From Betaproteobacteria bacterium (GTDB lineage Bacteria; Pseudomonadota; Gammaproteobacteria; Burkholderiales; Rhodocyclaceae), in NCBI GenBank assembly GCA_009781175.1, contig WQYQ01000003.1, positions 124,001 through 188,000 on the forward strand: a stretch of DNA of 64,000 nucleotides, given 5' to 3'. Position 1 is the first letter of the stretch, and each line of letters starts with the position of its first letter. Of the stretch, positions 17,883-27,564 are shown one piece after another. The notes beneath the pieces were generated by a model that was not told the DNA's origin, did not search any database, and saw nothing but the letters and a program-made list of their open reading frames with translations. Both the position numbers and the translations under genes were made by a program.

Positions 17883-18839
17883 GTGTGGGATAAAGCATTG
17901 AAAGCCTTGGTAATTGAAGACTCGGTGACGAGTGCAACACTGATTTCCCTCAGATTACAGGCAATCGGGATCGAAACCATTATCGCCCGGGAAGGGGAGG
18001 AGGGGGTCAAACTGTTCAAGGAACACCGGCCCGATATCGTATTGCTTGATGTGATTTTGCCTTGCCTGGATGGTTTTGAAGTCGCGAAGCGGATCCGCCA
18101 GCTTGAAAACGGCGGGGAATGGACGCCGATCATCTTCCTTTCAGCGCGTGCGGGTGACGAAGACTTGGAGCATGGAATCGAGGCCGGCGGCGACGATTAC
18201 TTATTCAAACCCGTCAGCGCGGTCGTTTTGGTGGCCAAGGTCCGCGCGATGCAGCGCTTGGCGCATATGCGCCACGCTTTGCTCGATTTGACGCGCAGGC
18301 TCGATGAAACGAACCGTACTTTGCAGCGTTTATCCTCAGTTGACGGCCTGACCGGAATCGCGAACCGGCGTCAGTTCGACGAAACTTTGAATAAAGAATG
18401 GCGTCGCGCGCAGCGATCCGGCGGATGTGTGGGCCTGATTGTTTGCGATGTGGACAGATTCAAACTTTATAACGATCACTATGGGCACCAGGCCGGCGAC
18501 GAGTGCCTGCGTAAAGTTGCGCACTGTTTACAGGAACAGCTGCGGCGGCCGACTGACTTGGTTGCCCGCTATGGCGGTGAAGAGTTTGGCGTGATTCTGC
18601 CCGATACCGATACGGAAGGCGCGCTACGGGTCGCTGAGGGGATTCGGAAGGCCGTTCAGGCGCTGGAAATTCCCCATCCGTCAGGCACGGAGGCGGCGGT
18701 TGTCACCTTGAGTCTCGGTGTCGCAGTACAAACGCCAGGGCGCAGTGAAGATCGGCTGGAAAATCTGGTTGCCAAAGCGGACTCCGCGCTCTATCGAGCC
18801 AAGCACTCGGGACGCAACAAATCCGTTTTGTCGGCATGA
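17883..18839 (+). CDS. Response regulator with diguanylate cyclase (GGDEF) domain
   Basis: A 318-residue protein: CheY-like receiver (about 5-125, phospho-acceptor D56 in VLLDV) and a GGDEF domain (about 155-318) that makes c-di-GMP. The active-site motif is GGEEF (231-235), and an inhibitory I-site RPTD (222-225) sits at the normal five-residue spacing, so product inhibition is expected. Start is uncertain: GTG at 17883 or TTG at 17898, the latter with GGGA at a good distance. The frame stays open through repeat copy A back to 17664, which I treat as accident. No cognate kinase is adjacent. Confidence 0.88.
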   Translation: MWDKALKALVIEDSVTSATLISLRLQAIGIETIIAREGEEGVKLFKEHRPDIVLLDVILPCLDGFEVAKRIRQLENGGEWTPIIFLSARAGDEDLEHGIEAGGDDYLFKPVSAVVLVAKVRAMQRLAHMRHALLDLTRRLDETNRTLQRLSSVDGLTGIANRRQFDETLNKEWRRAQRSGGCVGLIVCDVDRFKLYNDHYGHQAGDECLRKVAHCLQEQLRRPTDLVARYGGEEFGVILPDTDTEGALRVAEGIRKAVQALEIPHPSGTEAAVVTLSLGVAVQTPGRSEDRLENLVAKADSALYRAKHSGRNKSVLSA

Positions 18840-18852
18840 GGATTGAAAACGT

Positions 18853-19281
18853 ATGCAAATTATGTGCCCCCATTGCGGAACGATGAATCGAATTCCCGAT
18901 GAGCGCGTTGCGGAACAACCGAGTTGCGGCCGCTGTAAAAAATCGCTTTTGAGTGGCAAACCGATCGAACTGAATGACGCGAATTTTGCCGCGCTGACAA
19001 ATCATAGTGAGTTGCCGGTGCTGATAGACTTCTGGGCCGCCTGGTGTGCGCCGTGTCGCACGATGGCCCCGCATTTCGAAGCTGCAGCAGGGGAATTGGC
19101 GGGTCAAGCCATCCTCGCCAAGCTCGATACCGAAGCAAATCCGCTGACTGCGGGCCGTTTCAACGTCCGCAGTATTCCCACTTTGCTGCTCATGCAGGGC
19201 GGGCGCGAAATTGCGCGCGATGCCGGAGCAAGACCCGCCGTGGAAATCGTTCGATGGGTAAAACAGGCTCGATCCGGGTGA
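18853..19281 (+). CDS. trxC: Thioredoxin 2 (TrxC)
   Basis: A 142-residue thioredoxin with the N-terminal zinc module of TrxC (C5, C8, C25, C28) and the redox site W64-C-A-P-C68 (usual WCGPC; alanine replaces glycine). It reduces protein disulfides in the cytoplasm and is typically linked to oxidative stress. It follows the GGDEF gene after 13 bases, so the two may share a transcript. Confidence 0.92.
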   Translation: MQIMCPHCGTMNRIPDERVAEQPSCGRCKKSLLSGKPIELNDANFAALTNHSELPVLIDFWAAWCAPCRTMAPHFEAAAGELAGQAILAKLDTEANPLTAGRFNVRSIPTLLLMQGGREIARDAGARPAVEIVRWVKQARSG

Positions 19282-19524
19282 AATCCTGAATCCGGGCGCG
19301 TTGTATTTTCGGCTACTTGACCGATTGATCCTCCTGTGTTGCAGACGTAAAGTTTGCCTCCCCCCCGCCACGAGGAGGATGCGATGCAGCACATGCAGCC
19401 GAAGATCGTCCCAGTGGAGCGCGAGTCAAATGTAAGCCCCCGCCGCGTATTGGAATTGGAGAACATTGTTCTCCTATCCGGCGATGCCTCGCCGTGTGTT
19501 CAACGAAAAACCAAAGGAGATGGC
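19282..19524. other. Non-coding or relic sequence before repeat copy B
   Basis: Contains an 8-bp inverted repeat ATCCTCCT/AGGAGGAT (19328-19335 and 19373-19380) and a perfect 7-bp hairpin GGAGAAC-ATT-GTTCTCC (19458-19474). A frame from 19384 (MQHMQPKIVPVERESNVSPR) stays open up to and through the repeat. It could be the tail of a lost transposon gene, but I do not recognise the protein, so this is a guess. Confidence 0.3.
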
Positions 19525-19648
19525 GTGAGTTACCCCAACTTGAAAGTTGGGGCTTCCTCGCCACAAATTGGAGGCGCCTTTGGCGCTAGTAACGCTTGCT
19601 TCGCTGACCCCGCCATAAATGGCGAGGCTTGCACTCAACGCGTGGTCA
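19525..19648 (-). repeat. Repeat family copy B, complete
   Basis: A full 124-base copy in reverse orientation: GTGAGTTACCCC, hairpin CCCCAACTT-GA-AAGTTGGGG, GGCGCC hairpin, degenerate CCCCGCC/GGCGAGG hairpin, ending CGTGGTC. It lies 67 bases before the HD-GYP start codon. Confidence 0.85.
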
Positions 19649-19715
19649 GAGGCCGACGGCGAATTCCGTCGGGCCCCGTGTTCGGCGTTGCGCGCTTCAA
19701 GTTCGGAGGTGCGTG

Positions 19716-22643
19716 ATGAACGCTAAACCGAAAAACGGCGATTGGAAATTCCCCTTGTACTGGGTTGCCTCTGTCGGCTCCAGTCTCCTGCTCTTTTCTA
19801 CCGTTGTATTGCTTGGCTGGGCTGCTTATCACGGTTCGCAGAACGCCTTGCTCGCCGTCACCGAGGAGTCCGTATCGCATATCAATGGCAGCCTCGAACA
19901 ACGCTTGCGGGGGGTGCTCGAACCCGCCGATGATCAATTGCGCCTGTTGCTGTACTCGGGCTTGGCGACGGGGCACACTCTAAAGAAGCGGCTCGCGGTG
20001 CTGCCGGAAGTTTTCCAGGCGCTGAAAGATAACCCGCTTATCGACGCGCTTTACGCAGGCTATTCGAATGGTGAATTCGTCCTCTTCAGGCGCTTGCGCG
20101 ATACTGTGGCGGCAAGGCGCTTCGAGGCGCCGCCAGGCGCGGCCATGCTCGTGCAAACGATTTCTGTGGCGAATGATGAGAGCGTGCGCGGGGAATATCG
20201 TTTTTACGATAAAGATTATCGATTGCTCACCACAATATTCCGCCCTGACTACCATTATGATCCGCGCACACGGCCCTGGTATCGCAACGCGCTGGAAAAG
20301 GACTACACGGTTCTGACCGAGCCTTATCTGTTCTTTACCACTCCGTCCGTCGGTATCACGCTTACGCACCGAACTTTTGATCGCGATGCGGTGATAGGGC
20401 TAGATGTCACGCTTGAAAGTCTCGCCAACGTATTCCGTTCCTTGCGGATTACACCGTCAACTGAAGTTGCGCTTGTCGACCAGCGCCAGCAGGTTCTTGC
20501 ATACAGCGACGCTTCTCGTGTCGTGCGTCGTCAGAACGACGGCCAACTGCGGCTCGCCCAGCTTGCCGAACTGAATGTGCCGCCGCTGAGCCGTGCCGCG
20601 ACGCTGATGAAAACGGGTTTGAACGCAGAGTCGGCCGATATCGATGGACGCGGATGGCACCTCGTCGCGCATCCGGTGAAGGGGAGTCAGAGTTATCCAA
20701 TCGAAGCCTTGATTGGCATTCCCAAAGACGAACTCTTTGTGGACGCGCGCAATATTCTGAATTCCCAGGTTTTACTGGCATTGGTGATTCTTGTGCTTTC
20801 GATGCCCTTCGGATGGTGGCTGACTCAGCGTTTGACCAGACCGTTACAGCGTTTGGTTGAAGATGCGAAAGCCATCGAGGCGTTCGATTTCACGCCGCGA
20901 CCACTCGTGGCTTCGCATATTACGGAGGTGGATCGTCTCGCGACAGCGACGCGCCGAATGAGCAATACGATTGCAAATTTTCTCGATACCAGTGTGGCGC
21001 TCAGTTCCGAAACCCATATCGAACGCTTGCTCAAAATTATTTTACATAACACGCTCAGTGCGGTTGAAGCGCGTTGCGGCGCAGTGTATCTCGTAAGCGA
21101 AGCCTCACTTCTCAAAGCGCGTGAGGCCACGGCGCCTGGTGCGGAAGCTAAAGTGTTTCCCGAGCGTTTGGCGTGGGACGATCTGGAGTCCATTGCGGTT
21201 CAGGCGTGGCGGGAACATCGCCTGCACGCAAGTTCCGACGGCGATGTAGCCGCGCCCTTGCTGACGCGGGACGGCTCGTTTGTCGGCGTAATGCTGATCA
21301 CAATCGACCCAGGGAGTTCATTGCAGGGCGAACTGGAATCGTCGGATCCGCGTATCGGTTTCATTCGAGCCTTGTCCGCGATCGCGGCTGTCGCAATCGA
21401 AACGCGCAAACTGATCGAGCAGCAAAAAATCCTGCTCGAATCTTTCATCAAACTGATTGCTACGGCAATCGACGCCAAGTCCCCTTATACCGGCGGACAC
21501 TGCCAGCGAGTACCAGAGCTTGCCAAAATGCTGGCGCACGCAGCGCATGATGCGCAAGAGGGGCATTTCGAGCATTTCCATCTCTCTGAGCAAGAATGGG
21601 AGGCCTTGCATATCGGAGCGTGGTTGCACGATTGCGGCAAAGTGACGACACCCGAATATGTGGTGGACAAAGCGACCAAGCTGGAAACGATCTACGACCG
21701 CATTCACGAGGTGCGGATGCGCTTCGAGGTGCTCAAGCGCGATGCCGAAATCGCCTCGCTCAAATCCAAAATATTCGGTGCCGAGGTAACGGCCGCCGAT
21801 GCGGCTTTGCAAGCCTCGTTGCAAGAACTCGATGAAGAATTCGCTTTTGTCGCCGCATGTAATCTTGGCACCGAAACGATGGCCCCGGCGCGGATCGAAC
21901 GCTTGAAAACGATTGCCGCGCGCACCTGGCAAAGAACGCTGGACGATCGTCTTGGAATTTCGTGGGCGGAGTTGGAACGCTGCGAAGCAAATTCAGCGCC
22001 GCAAATGCTGCCTGTGGAAGAGAAGCTGCTTGCCGATAAGCCCGAGCATCTGATTGCGCGTCCTGACTACGAGCGCTTCGAGCCCGACAATAAATGGGGC
22101 TTCAAGATGGAGGTGCCCGAGTACAAAGCCAATCTCGGCGAGTTGTACAACCTCTCGATTAGCCGCGGCACGCTGACGACGGAAGAGCGATACCGCATCA
22201 ACCACCATATCATCCAAACAATCGTGATGCTCGATACCTTGCCTTTCCCGCGCGAACTGGGAAGCGTGCCAGAAATTGCGGGCGGGCATCACGAGCGGAT
22301 GGATGGCAAGGGTTATCCGAGGCGCCTCAAGGGCAAAGAGATGAGCACACTAGCACGCATCATGGCGATCGCCGATGTGTTCGAAGCGCTGACCGCGAGC
22401 GATCGTCCTTATAGGCGGGCGAACACGCTCTCGCAGGCGGTGAGCATTATGGCGAATATGGTGCGCGATCAACATCTCGACAGCGAACTGTTCAGGCTAT
22501 TTCTTGAAAGCGGCATCTACCGTGTTTATGGCGCGCGCTTCCTGAGCGCGAGCCAATGTGATGATGTCGATATCGCGGCGGCTTTGGTTGCGGCTGGACT
22601 CGAAGAAGAGGAGACAGTGCTTGAAGAAGAGGCGACGGTATGA
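19716..22643 (+). CDS. Membrane HD-GYP c-di-GMP phosphodiesterase with Cache sensor
   Basis: A 975-residue protein. TM1 (about 14-38) and TM2 (about 351-368) bracket a periplasmic double-Cache-like sensor with FYDKDYRLLTTIFRPDYHYD and RTRPWYRNA. A HAMP-like segment follows (TRPLQRLVEDAKAIEAFDF), then a GAF-like region (about 450-570) and an HD-GYP domain: HD at 638-639 (LHDCGKV) and GYP at 866-868 (HHERMDGKGYP). The HD-to-GYP distance is about 228 residues instead of about 60, owing to a helical insertion. It likely hydrolyses c-di-GMP in response to an extracellular ligand. The ATG at 19716 has GGAGGT seven bases upstream. Confidence 0.88.
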   Translation: MNAKPKNGDWKFPLYWVASVGSSLLLFSTVVLLGWAAYHGSQNALLAVTEESVSHINGSLEQRLRGVLEPADDQLRLLLYSGLATGHTLKKRLAVLPEVFQALKDNPLIDALYAGYSNGEFVLFRRLRDTVAARRFEAPPGAAMLVQTISVANDESVRGEYRFYDKDYRLLTTIFRPDYHYDPRTRPWYRNALEKDYTVLTEPYLFFTTPSVGITLTHRTFDRDAVIGLDVTLESLANVFRSLRITPSTEVALVDQRQQVLAYSDASRVVRRQNDGQLRLAQLAELNVPPLSRAATLMKTGLNAESADIDGRGWHLVAHPVKGSQSYPIEALIGIPKDELFVDARNILNSQVLLALVILVLSMPFGWWLTQRLTRPLQRLVEDAKAIEAFDFTPRPLVASHITEVDRLATATRRMSNTIANFLDTSVALSSETHIERLLKIILHNTLSAVEARCGAVYLVSEASLLKAREATAPGAEAKVFPERLAWDDLESIAVQAWREHRLHASSDGDVAAPLLTRDGSFVGVMLITIDPGSSLQGELESSDPRIGFIRALSAIAAVAIETRKLIEQQKILLESFIKLIATAIDAKSPYTGGHCQRVPELAKMLAHAAHDAQEGHFEHFHLSEQEWEALHIGAWLHDCGKVTTPEYVVDKATKLETIYDRIHEVRMRFEVLKRDAEIASLKSKIFGAEVTAADAALQASLQELDEEFAFVAACNLGTETMAPARIERLKTIAARTWQRTLDDRLGISWAELERCEANSAPQMLPVEEKLLADKPEHLIARPDYERFEPDNKWGFKMEVPEYKANLGELYNLSISRGTLTTEERYRINHHIIQTIVMLDTLPFPRELGSVPEIAGGHHERMDGKGYPRRLKGKEMSTLARIMAIADVFEALTASDRPYRRANTLSQAVSIMANMVRDQHLDSELFRLFLESGIYRVYGARFLSASQCDDVDIAAALVAAGLEEEETVLEEEATV

Positions 22644-22783
22644 GCGGCGAGCAATTTCGTACGATGGACAGTCAGGGAAAGTCCTCAAAGCAGAATGGCT
22701 CTCAACGAATTGTCCCCATCTTCCGGGGATCAGCCTGTGGATGAGTACATGAATTGTTTTGTAAGTGAATGATCTGGAAAAGA

Positions 22784-22820
22784 AAAACTCCGCTGCTTAA
22801 ATTTTGAGCAGCGGAGTTTT
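22784..22820. terminator. Intrinsic terminator after the HD-GYP gene
   Basis: A 14-base perfect stem AAAACTCCGCTGCT (22784-22797) and AGCAGCGGAGTTTT (22807-22820) with a nine-base loop. The A and T ends make it usable in both directions, between the HD-GYP gene and the convergent sulfurtransferase gene. The rest of 22644-22889 shows nothing else. Confidence 0.85.
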
Positions 22821-22889
22821 CGGAATCCCAGTTTTAGCTTTATCGGTAACGGCGGTAAAAGCTTTAGAGGTAAACAATTTAGCGATCGA

Positions 22890-23738
22890 TCACGCCGCTC
22901 CCCGCGCGACTGGGCGCGATGGATCGGAACACCATTCGCTCCATGAGCCCGGATAGAGGCGTGCGCCGGACAGGCCCGCGATTTCGAGCGCGAGCAGGTT
23001 GTGGCAGGCGGTCACGCCGGAGCCGCATTGCGCGACGACTTGTTCGGGGCGGCGTCCCGCCAGGATCGCCAGCCATTCCGTTTTCAATTGCGCGGCGGAT
23101 TTGAAACGGCCGTCGCTATCGAGGTTGTCGCGGAATGGGCGGTTGGATGCGCCGGGAATATGCCCGCCCACGGGATCGAGCGTTTCGTTTTCGCCGCGAA
23201 AGCGATCGGCTGCGCGCGCGTCGACAACCAGCAGCGAGGACGCGCCCAGCGCGCTGAGCAACTCATCGGCATTGGCAACAGGCAAGGGCGGCCGGTGTGC
23301 GAGATGTCCCGCCGGCCGTTGTGCGGGGGCCTCGCTACTCAGTGCAAAACCGGCCTGCGTCCAGGCTTGAATGCCGCCATCGAGTACCGCAACCGCGTCG
23401 AAGCCGACCCAGCGCAGCATCCACCACAGCCGGGCGGCGTACATCCCACCAGCATCGTCGTAAGCGACGACATGGCTTGAGTCCTGCAAGCCCAGCGCTT
23501 CCATGCGTGCGATGAATGCTTCGCGCTCCGGTAATGGGTGGCGGCCATTGCGTCCGGTTTTCTCGCCCGAAAGCGCTTCATCCAAATGCAGGAAATAAGC
23601 GCCAAGCAGATGCCCCGCGGCATAGGCAAGGCGGCCTTTTTCGGTTTGCGCCAGATCGTGCCGGCAATCGAACAGGAAGAGTTGCCCGGCGTTCAGTTGC
23701 GCATGCAATGCCTCGGCGGAAATCAGCGGCGTGTGCAT
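22890..23738 (-). CDS. sseA: Sulfurtransferase (thiosulfate / 3-mercaptopyruvate type)
   Basis: A 282-residue two-domain rhodanese. The N-terminal domain (about 1-140) is the inactive structural copy; the C-terminal domain has the active loop CGSGVTAC with C238. The Gly-Ser-Gly-Val-Thr form of the loop favours 3-mercaptopyruvate over thiosulfate as substrate. The start at 23738 (MHTPLISAEALH) is chosen on homology; the extension to 23798 is Arg-rich and unlikely. It is 14 bases after the STAS-like gene. Confidence 0.87.
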   Translation of the reverse strand: MHTPLISAEALHAQLNAGQLFLFDCRHDLAQTEKGRLAYAAGHLLGAYFLHLDEALSGEKTGRNGRHPLPEREAFIARMEALGLQDSSHVVAYDDAGGMYAARLWWMLRWVGFDAVAVLDGGIQAWTQAGFALSSEAPAQRPAGHLAHRPPLPVANADELLSALGASSLLVVDARAADRFRGENETLDPVGGHIPGASNRPFRDNLDSDGRFKSAAQLKTEWLAILAGRRPEQVVAQCGSGVTACHNLLALEIAGLSGARLYPGSWSEWCSDPSRPVARGAA

Positions 23739-23752
23739 GGTGGCGGCCTGCT

Positions 23753-24127
23753 CTATTCGGCGAGTTCGGCGGGAACTTCGGTTGTGCCGGCCAGCCAATC
23801 GCGCGCGGCGGTTTCGTCGTCGAAGAGTTGGATTTCGGCGCTGACGAGCGATTGTTCGAACCAGCCGATCAAACTATCGAAATCGCTCTCGGTCAGCACC
23901 GCGATTTTGCCGCCCGCGTCGGCATGACGCTTGGAGAAGCGGTAATCCTCGATGATCGCATCGAGCGTGAAACCTGCCATCGTGCGCAGATCGATCAGCA
24001 GCAGAAGCGGCTGGTTGGCGGAAATCTGCGTTTCGATCTGGCGTTCCAGCTCACGAAAATCGTCCAGCACCAACTTCCCGAAAATGCTCGCCTCGATACG
24101 GCCTTCGCGCAGTTCGGAATTAATCAT
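23753..24127 (-). CDS. SpoIIAA/STAS-like protein
   Basis: A 124-residue protein with the SpoIIAA-like pattern: FGKLVLDDFRELERQIETQI, then PLLLLIDLRTMAGFTLDAII and KIAVLTESDFDSLIGWFEQ. Proteins of this group have a STAS-like fold and no known enzyme activity. Start placed at the ATG at 24127 (MINSELREG); the longer frame adds an unlikely basic leader. It is probably co-transcribed with the sulfurtransferase gene. Confidence 0.75.
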   Translation of the reverse strand: MINSELREGRIEASIFGKLVLDDFRELERQIETQISANQPLLLLIDLRTMAGFTLDAIIEDYRFSKRHADAGGKIAVLTESDFDSLIGWFEQSLVSAEIQLFDDETAARDWLAGTTEVPAELAE

Positions 24128-24210
24128 CGTATGCCCCTTCCTCGGTGAAGATTTACACAATTATCTTCGGATGCTGTCTTTCGCTTCAATGCGCTGCTGC
24201 AAAAGCGGCG

Positions 24211-25092
24211 CTAATTGCGCGCATTGGATGCCGCGGGCTTGCGTGAAAACTGCCCTGCCAGCATGCCGCTGCCGACGACGGCAACAATGCCAACCAGACC
24301 GAGCAGATCGAACGGATCGGAAAAAAGCAGCACGCCGAATAGCACGGCAAACACGACGGTGGAGTAGGACAGCGCGGCGGCGAACAAGGTTCGCCCATAG
24401 CGATAGGCGCGCGTCATCGCGAGCTGGGCCAAGGCGCCGAAGCCACCGACACCGGCGAGGATTGCGCCGTCTTGCAGTGTCCAACTGCCGGCGTGAGGAT
24501 GCGTCAAGGCGAAGGGCAGGCCGCCCGCGCCGCAGATAGCGGAAAACCAGAAAACCGTGCGCCATTCGGGTTCGCCCGCTTCGCCAAGCTTGCGCACGTT
24601 CAGATAGGCGAGCGCCGATAAACAACCCGCGCTGAGGCCGAACAACGCGCCATACCACGGTGCATTGGCGAGGCTGGGTTTGAGCAGACACGCGACGCCG
24701 ACGAGGCCGAGCGCCAAGGTGAGCCACATCGAATAGCGTATGCGTTCGTGCGCAAGCACGGCCACCAAGACCGCCAGCCAGAGTGGCGAGGTGTAATTCA
24801 GCGTGAACGCGGTTGCAAGCGGAAGATAGGTGATCGAAAGAAACGAGAGCACAAGTGCCACAAAACCGGAAACACTGCGTGCGAGATGCGTGCGCCACAG
24901 CGGAGTCACGATCCGTTTGCGGCCCAGCACAACAAAGGCGCCGATGAACACCATGGCGACGAAACCGCGCCAGAACACGAGTTCAGCCGCGTTGAAACGG
25001 GCAGAACCAAGTTTGACGCAGACACCCATGCAGGCGAAGAGCAGGCTCGCCACGAGCATCCAGAGCGAACTGAGGGTTGCTGCGGACTTCAC
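24211..25092 (-). CDS. EamA/DMT-family transporter
   Basis: A 293-residue membrane protein with ten predicted helices in two EamA repeats (for example LSSLWMLVASLLFACMGVCV at the start and LLGLVGIVAVVGSGMLAG at the end). The family exports metabolites such as amino acids or nucleotide derivatives; the substrate here cannot be told. A GTG start at 25092 overlaps the anmK stop (GTGA), so the long upstream Arg-rich frame is rejected. Confidence 0.85.
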   Translation of the reverse strand: MKSAATLSSLWMLVASLLFACMGVCVKLGSARFNAAELVFWRGFVAMVFIGAFVVLGRKRIVTPLWRTHLARSVSGFVALVLSFLSITYLPLATAFTLNYTSPLWLAVLVAVLAHERIRYSMWLTLALGLVGVACLLKPSLANAPWYGALFGLSAGCLSALAYLNVRKLGEAGEPEWRTVFWFSAICGAGGLPFALTHPHAGSWTLQDGAILAGVGGFGALAQLAMTRAYRYGRTLFAAALSYSTVVFAVLFGVLLFSDPFDLLGLVGIVAVVGSGMLAGQFSRKPAASNARN

Positions 25093-26183
25093 GCCGGGTA
25101 GATTGCGCCGAGAATGCGCGGTTCGCGGGCGCCCGTGACTTCCGGCAGATTTCCCGGTTGGCCCGCGAGGGTTTGCTGTGCGAGCCAGGCGAATGCGAGC
25201 GCTTCGAGATCGTCGGGCGAAACGCCGTAAAGATCGGTCGAAGCAATGCGGGTTGTGGGGAGTTGAGCTTGCAGGCGTAGCATCAATTGCTTGTTGTGCA
25301 CGCCGCCGCCGCAGACGAGGACTTCCTGCGCTGGGCCGCACTCGCGCTTGATCGCGTCGGCAATGCTGCGGGCCGTCAGTTCAAGCAGGCTGGCCTGCAC
25401 ATCGGCGGGGTCCTCGCCGCCATCGAGCAGAGGTTCAAGCCAGCCGAGATGAAATTCTTCACGGCCACAGCTTTTAGGTGCGGGCCGGGCAAAAAACGGA
25501 TGCTGGAGCAAGCGCGTCAACAGCTCGGGTAACACTTGGCCGCTGGCTGCCCAAGCGCCGTTCACGTCGATCGGGCTGCCGAGATGACGCGCGGCCCAGG
25601 CATCCATCAACATGTTTCCCGGCCCCGTATCGAAGCCGCGCGTTGCCCGGCCGGGGGCGAGATCCGTGAGGTTCGCGATACCACCGATGTTGAGCACGAC
25701 GCGATGGCGGTCCGCGCTACGCAAAATCCGATCATGAAACGCCGGTACGAGTGGCGCGCCCTGTCCGCCCGCAGCGATATCGCGGTTGCGAAAATCGGCA
25801 ACCACCGTGATCCCGCTCAATTCGGCGAGTAATGCCGGTTGATTCAGTTGCAGGCTGTAGCCCGAATCCGGCCGATGGCGCACGGTCTGCCCGTGGCAGC
25901 CAATCGCCTGAATAGCACTCGCCGCGAGCTTCGCTTGGCCCAATGCGGTCTGAGTCGCTTGCGCATAAAGTTTGGCGAGGGTGACGGAAAGCTCTGCGGC
26001 ACGTCGCAACTCGTCGTGCCCGGCGTCGTTCAGATCGAGAAGCGCCTGGCGCAAGCTGTCCGGATACGGGATGAACGCCGCTGCAAGCGGGTGTGGCCGC
26101 GTAGCGGAGAAATCCGCCAGCACGGCATCCACGCCATCAAGGCTTGTGCCGGACATCAGTCCGACAAATACCTGTCCGCTCAC
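25089..26183 (-). CDS. anmK: Anhydro-N-acetylmuramic acid kinase
   Basis: A 364-residue kinase that opens and phosphorylates 1,6-anhydro-MurNAc during cell-wall recycling. The N-terminal LMSGTSLDGVD phosphate loop is diagnostic, and GHDGQTV-like GCHGQTVRHRP and DTGPGNMLMDAW also match. It overlaps the M23 peptidase by four bases upstream and the EamA gene by four bases downstream. The pairing with a cell-wall hydrolase fits the recycling role. Confidence 0.94.
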   Translation of the reverse strand: MSGQVFVGLMSGTSLDGVDAVLADFSATRPHPLAAAFIPYPDSLRQALLDLNDAGHDELRRAAELSVTLAKLYAQATQTALGQAKLAASAIQAIGCHGQTVRHRPDSGYSLQLNQPALLAELSGITVVADFRNRDIAAGGQGAPLVPAFHDRILRSADRHRVVLNIGGIANLTDLAPGRATRGFDTGPGNMLMDAWAARHLGSPIDVNGAWAASGQVLPELLTRLLQHPFFARPAPKSCGREEFHLGWLEPLLDGGEDPADVQASLLELTARSIADAIKRECGPAQEVLVCGGGVHNKQLMLRLQAQLPTTRIASTDLYGVSPDDLEALAFAWLAQQTLAGQPGNLPEVTGAREPRILGAIYPA

Positions 26184-27496
26184 TCGGCTCGCGCGATTTG
26201 GCTGATCGGGACGCTGTTCAACTCGGCCAGGAGAGCGGCGCTGCGTTGCTGAAAAGCCGCCAGTTGGCTACCCATAAGGGGAAGGGCTTCGGGCAGGGAA
26301 ACCGTCAGCGGGTCCTTATGTACACCCGCGACACGGAATTCGTAGTGCAGGTGCGGGCCCGTCGCGGCGCCCGTTGCGCCGACCGCGCCAAGCGAGTCGT
26401 TTTGCTGGATATGCTGTCCTGCGCGAACGTCTATTCTCGAAAGGTGAGCGTAAGCCGTCTCGATGCCGCCGCTATGCTGCAACACTACGATATTGCCGTA
26501 GCCATTTTGCCGCCCGGCGAATTCGACCGTGCCATCGGCGGTTGCGCGGACACGCGTTCCCGTCGGCGCTCCATAGTCGACGCCGTTATGCTGTTTCCAA
26601 GAACCTAGAATCGGATGGAAACGCATCCCCATGCCCGAGGTGACGCGAGAAAATTCGAGCGGCGAACGCAGAAAGCCGCGTTTGAGCGATTTGCCTTCGG
26701 CGGTGTAGTAGGCGCCTTTTCCCCGGCTGTATTCATTCCAGATGGCCGTATGGCGGCGTCCGCCGTTGATGAATTCGGCTGCGAGAATCCGCCCGGTTTT
26801 AATCGGCAGGCCGCGGTTCATCATGACTTCATAGACGACGTGGAAACGATCACCTTTGCGCAGGTCGCGATGGAAGTCGATTTCGCTGTCGAAAATTTCG
26901 GCCAACCCTGTCGCGACCGAATCGGGTAAGCCCGCGTCGTCGGTTGCGCCGAATAAGGACGAGCGAATCTCCGCTGCTTTGGTCTGGGTCCGCACATCGT
27001 ATGCAAGCGTCGTTTCGCCGAGTTTGAAGCCGTTGCTCCGGCGTTCGAGCAACATGATGCGGTCGTTGCTTGAGCCGGGGAGCTCCAGGCTCAGAAGCTT
27101 GCCAAAGGCGGTTGTCGATGCGTATACGGTTTGTCCCGTAACCAGACGACGCAGGGCGGCTCTGGAATTCGGGGCTTCACGCACGAAATTCAATGCTTCT
27201 TCGTCATTGATGCCGAGGCGGGACATGACGGATGCAAGCGTGTCGCCGCGTTGAATACGCTCTTCGCGGAAGAATGTGGCGTCTTCGGGAAGTATTTCGG
27301 CGGTGGGAGTGATGCTGAGTTGTTCGACAATCGTCTTTTGGCCGATGGGGTCTGTGTTGGGTATCACCGCGACGGCCGTGACCATGCCAAACAATGACAC
27401 CCCCGCAGCAGCGATTCCCGCCCAAAAGAAAGCTGGGTTGAACATTTGCAAGTCCCTTAGCCGCGTTACAATATTCATTTTTGCCTGCCGGTTCAT
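26180..27496 (-). CDS. Peptidoglycan endopeptidase, M23 family (MepM-like)
   Basis: A 438-residue protein with an N-terminal membrane anchor (about 22-45), a LysM/OapA-like region (about 80-140, IQRGDTLASVMSRLG) and a C-terminal LytM domain. Zinc ligands are intact: H303 and D307 (HNGVD), and H382 and H384 (HLH in GPHLHYEF). It should cleave peptide cross-links to allow wall growth. It overlaps anmK. The tyrS gene diverges from it 68 bases upstream. Confidence 0.9.
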   Translation of the reverse strand: MNRQAKMNIVTRLRDLQMFNPAFFWAGIAAAGVSLFGMVTAVAVIPNTDPIGQKTIVEQLSITPTAEILPEDATFFREERIQRGDTLASVMSRLGINDEEALNFVREAPNSRAALRRLVTGQTVYASTTAFGKLLSLELPGSSNDRIMLLERRSNGFKLGETTLAYDVRTQTKAAEIRSSLFGATDDAGLPDSVATGLAEIFDSEIDFHRDLRKGDRFHVVYEVMMNRGLPIKTGRILAAEFINGGRRHTAIWNEYSRGKGAYYTAEGKSLKRGFLRSPLEFSRVTSGMGMRFHPILGSWKQHNGVDYGAPTGTRVRATADGTVEFAGRQNGYGNIVVLQHSGGIETAYAHLSRIDVRAGQHIQQNDSLGAVGATGAATGPHLHYEFRVAGVHKDPLTVSLPEALPLMGSQLAAFQQRSAALLAELNSVPISQIARAE

Positions 27497-27564
27497 GATT
27501 GATTTACGCGGAAAGTGGATCGGAGTTTAACAAATTTCACACAAGGTCTAGAAAATAATCTGTC

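Noticed and set aside
19629-19715. N-terminal extension of the HD-GYP protein into repeat copy B
   Set aside because: The ATG at 19716 has a good GGAGGT and is followed immediately by the first membrane segment.
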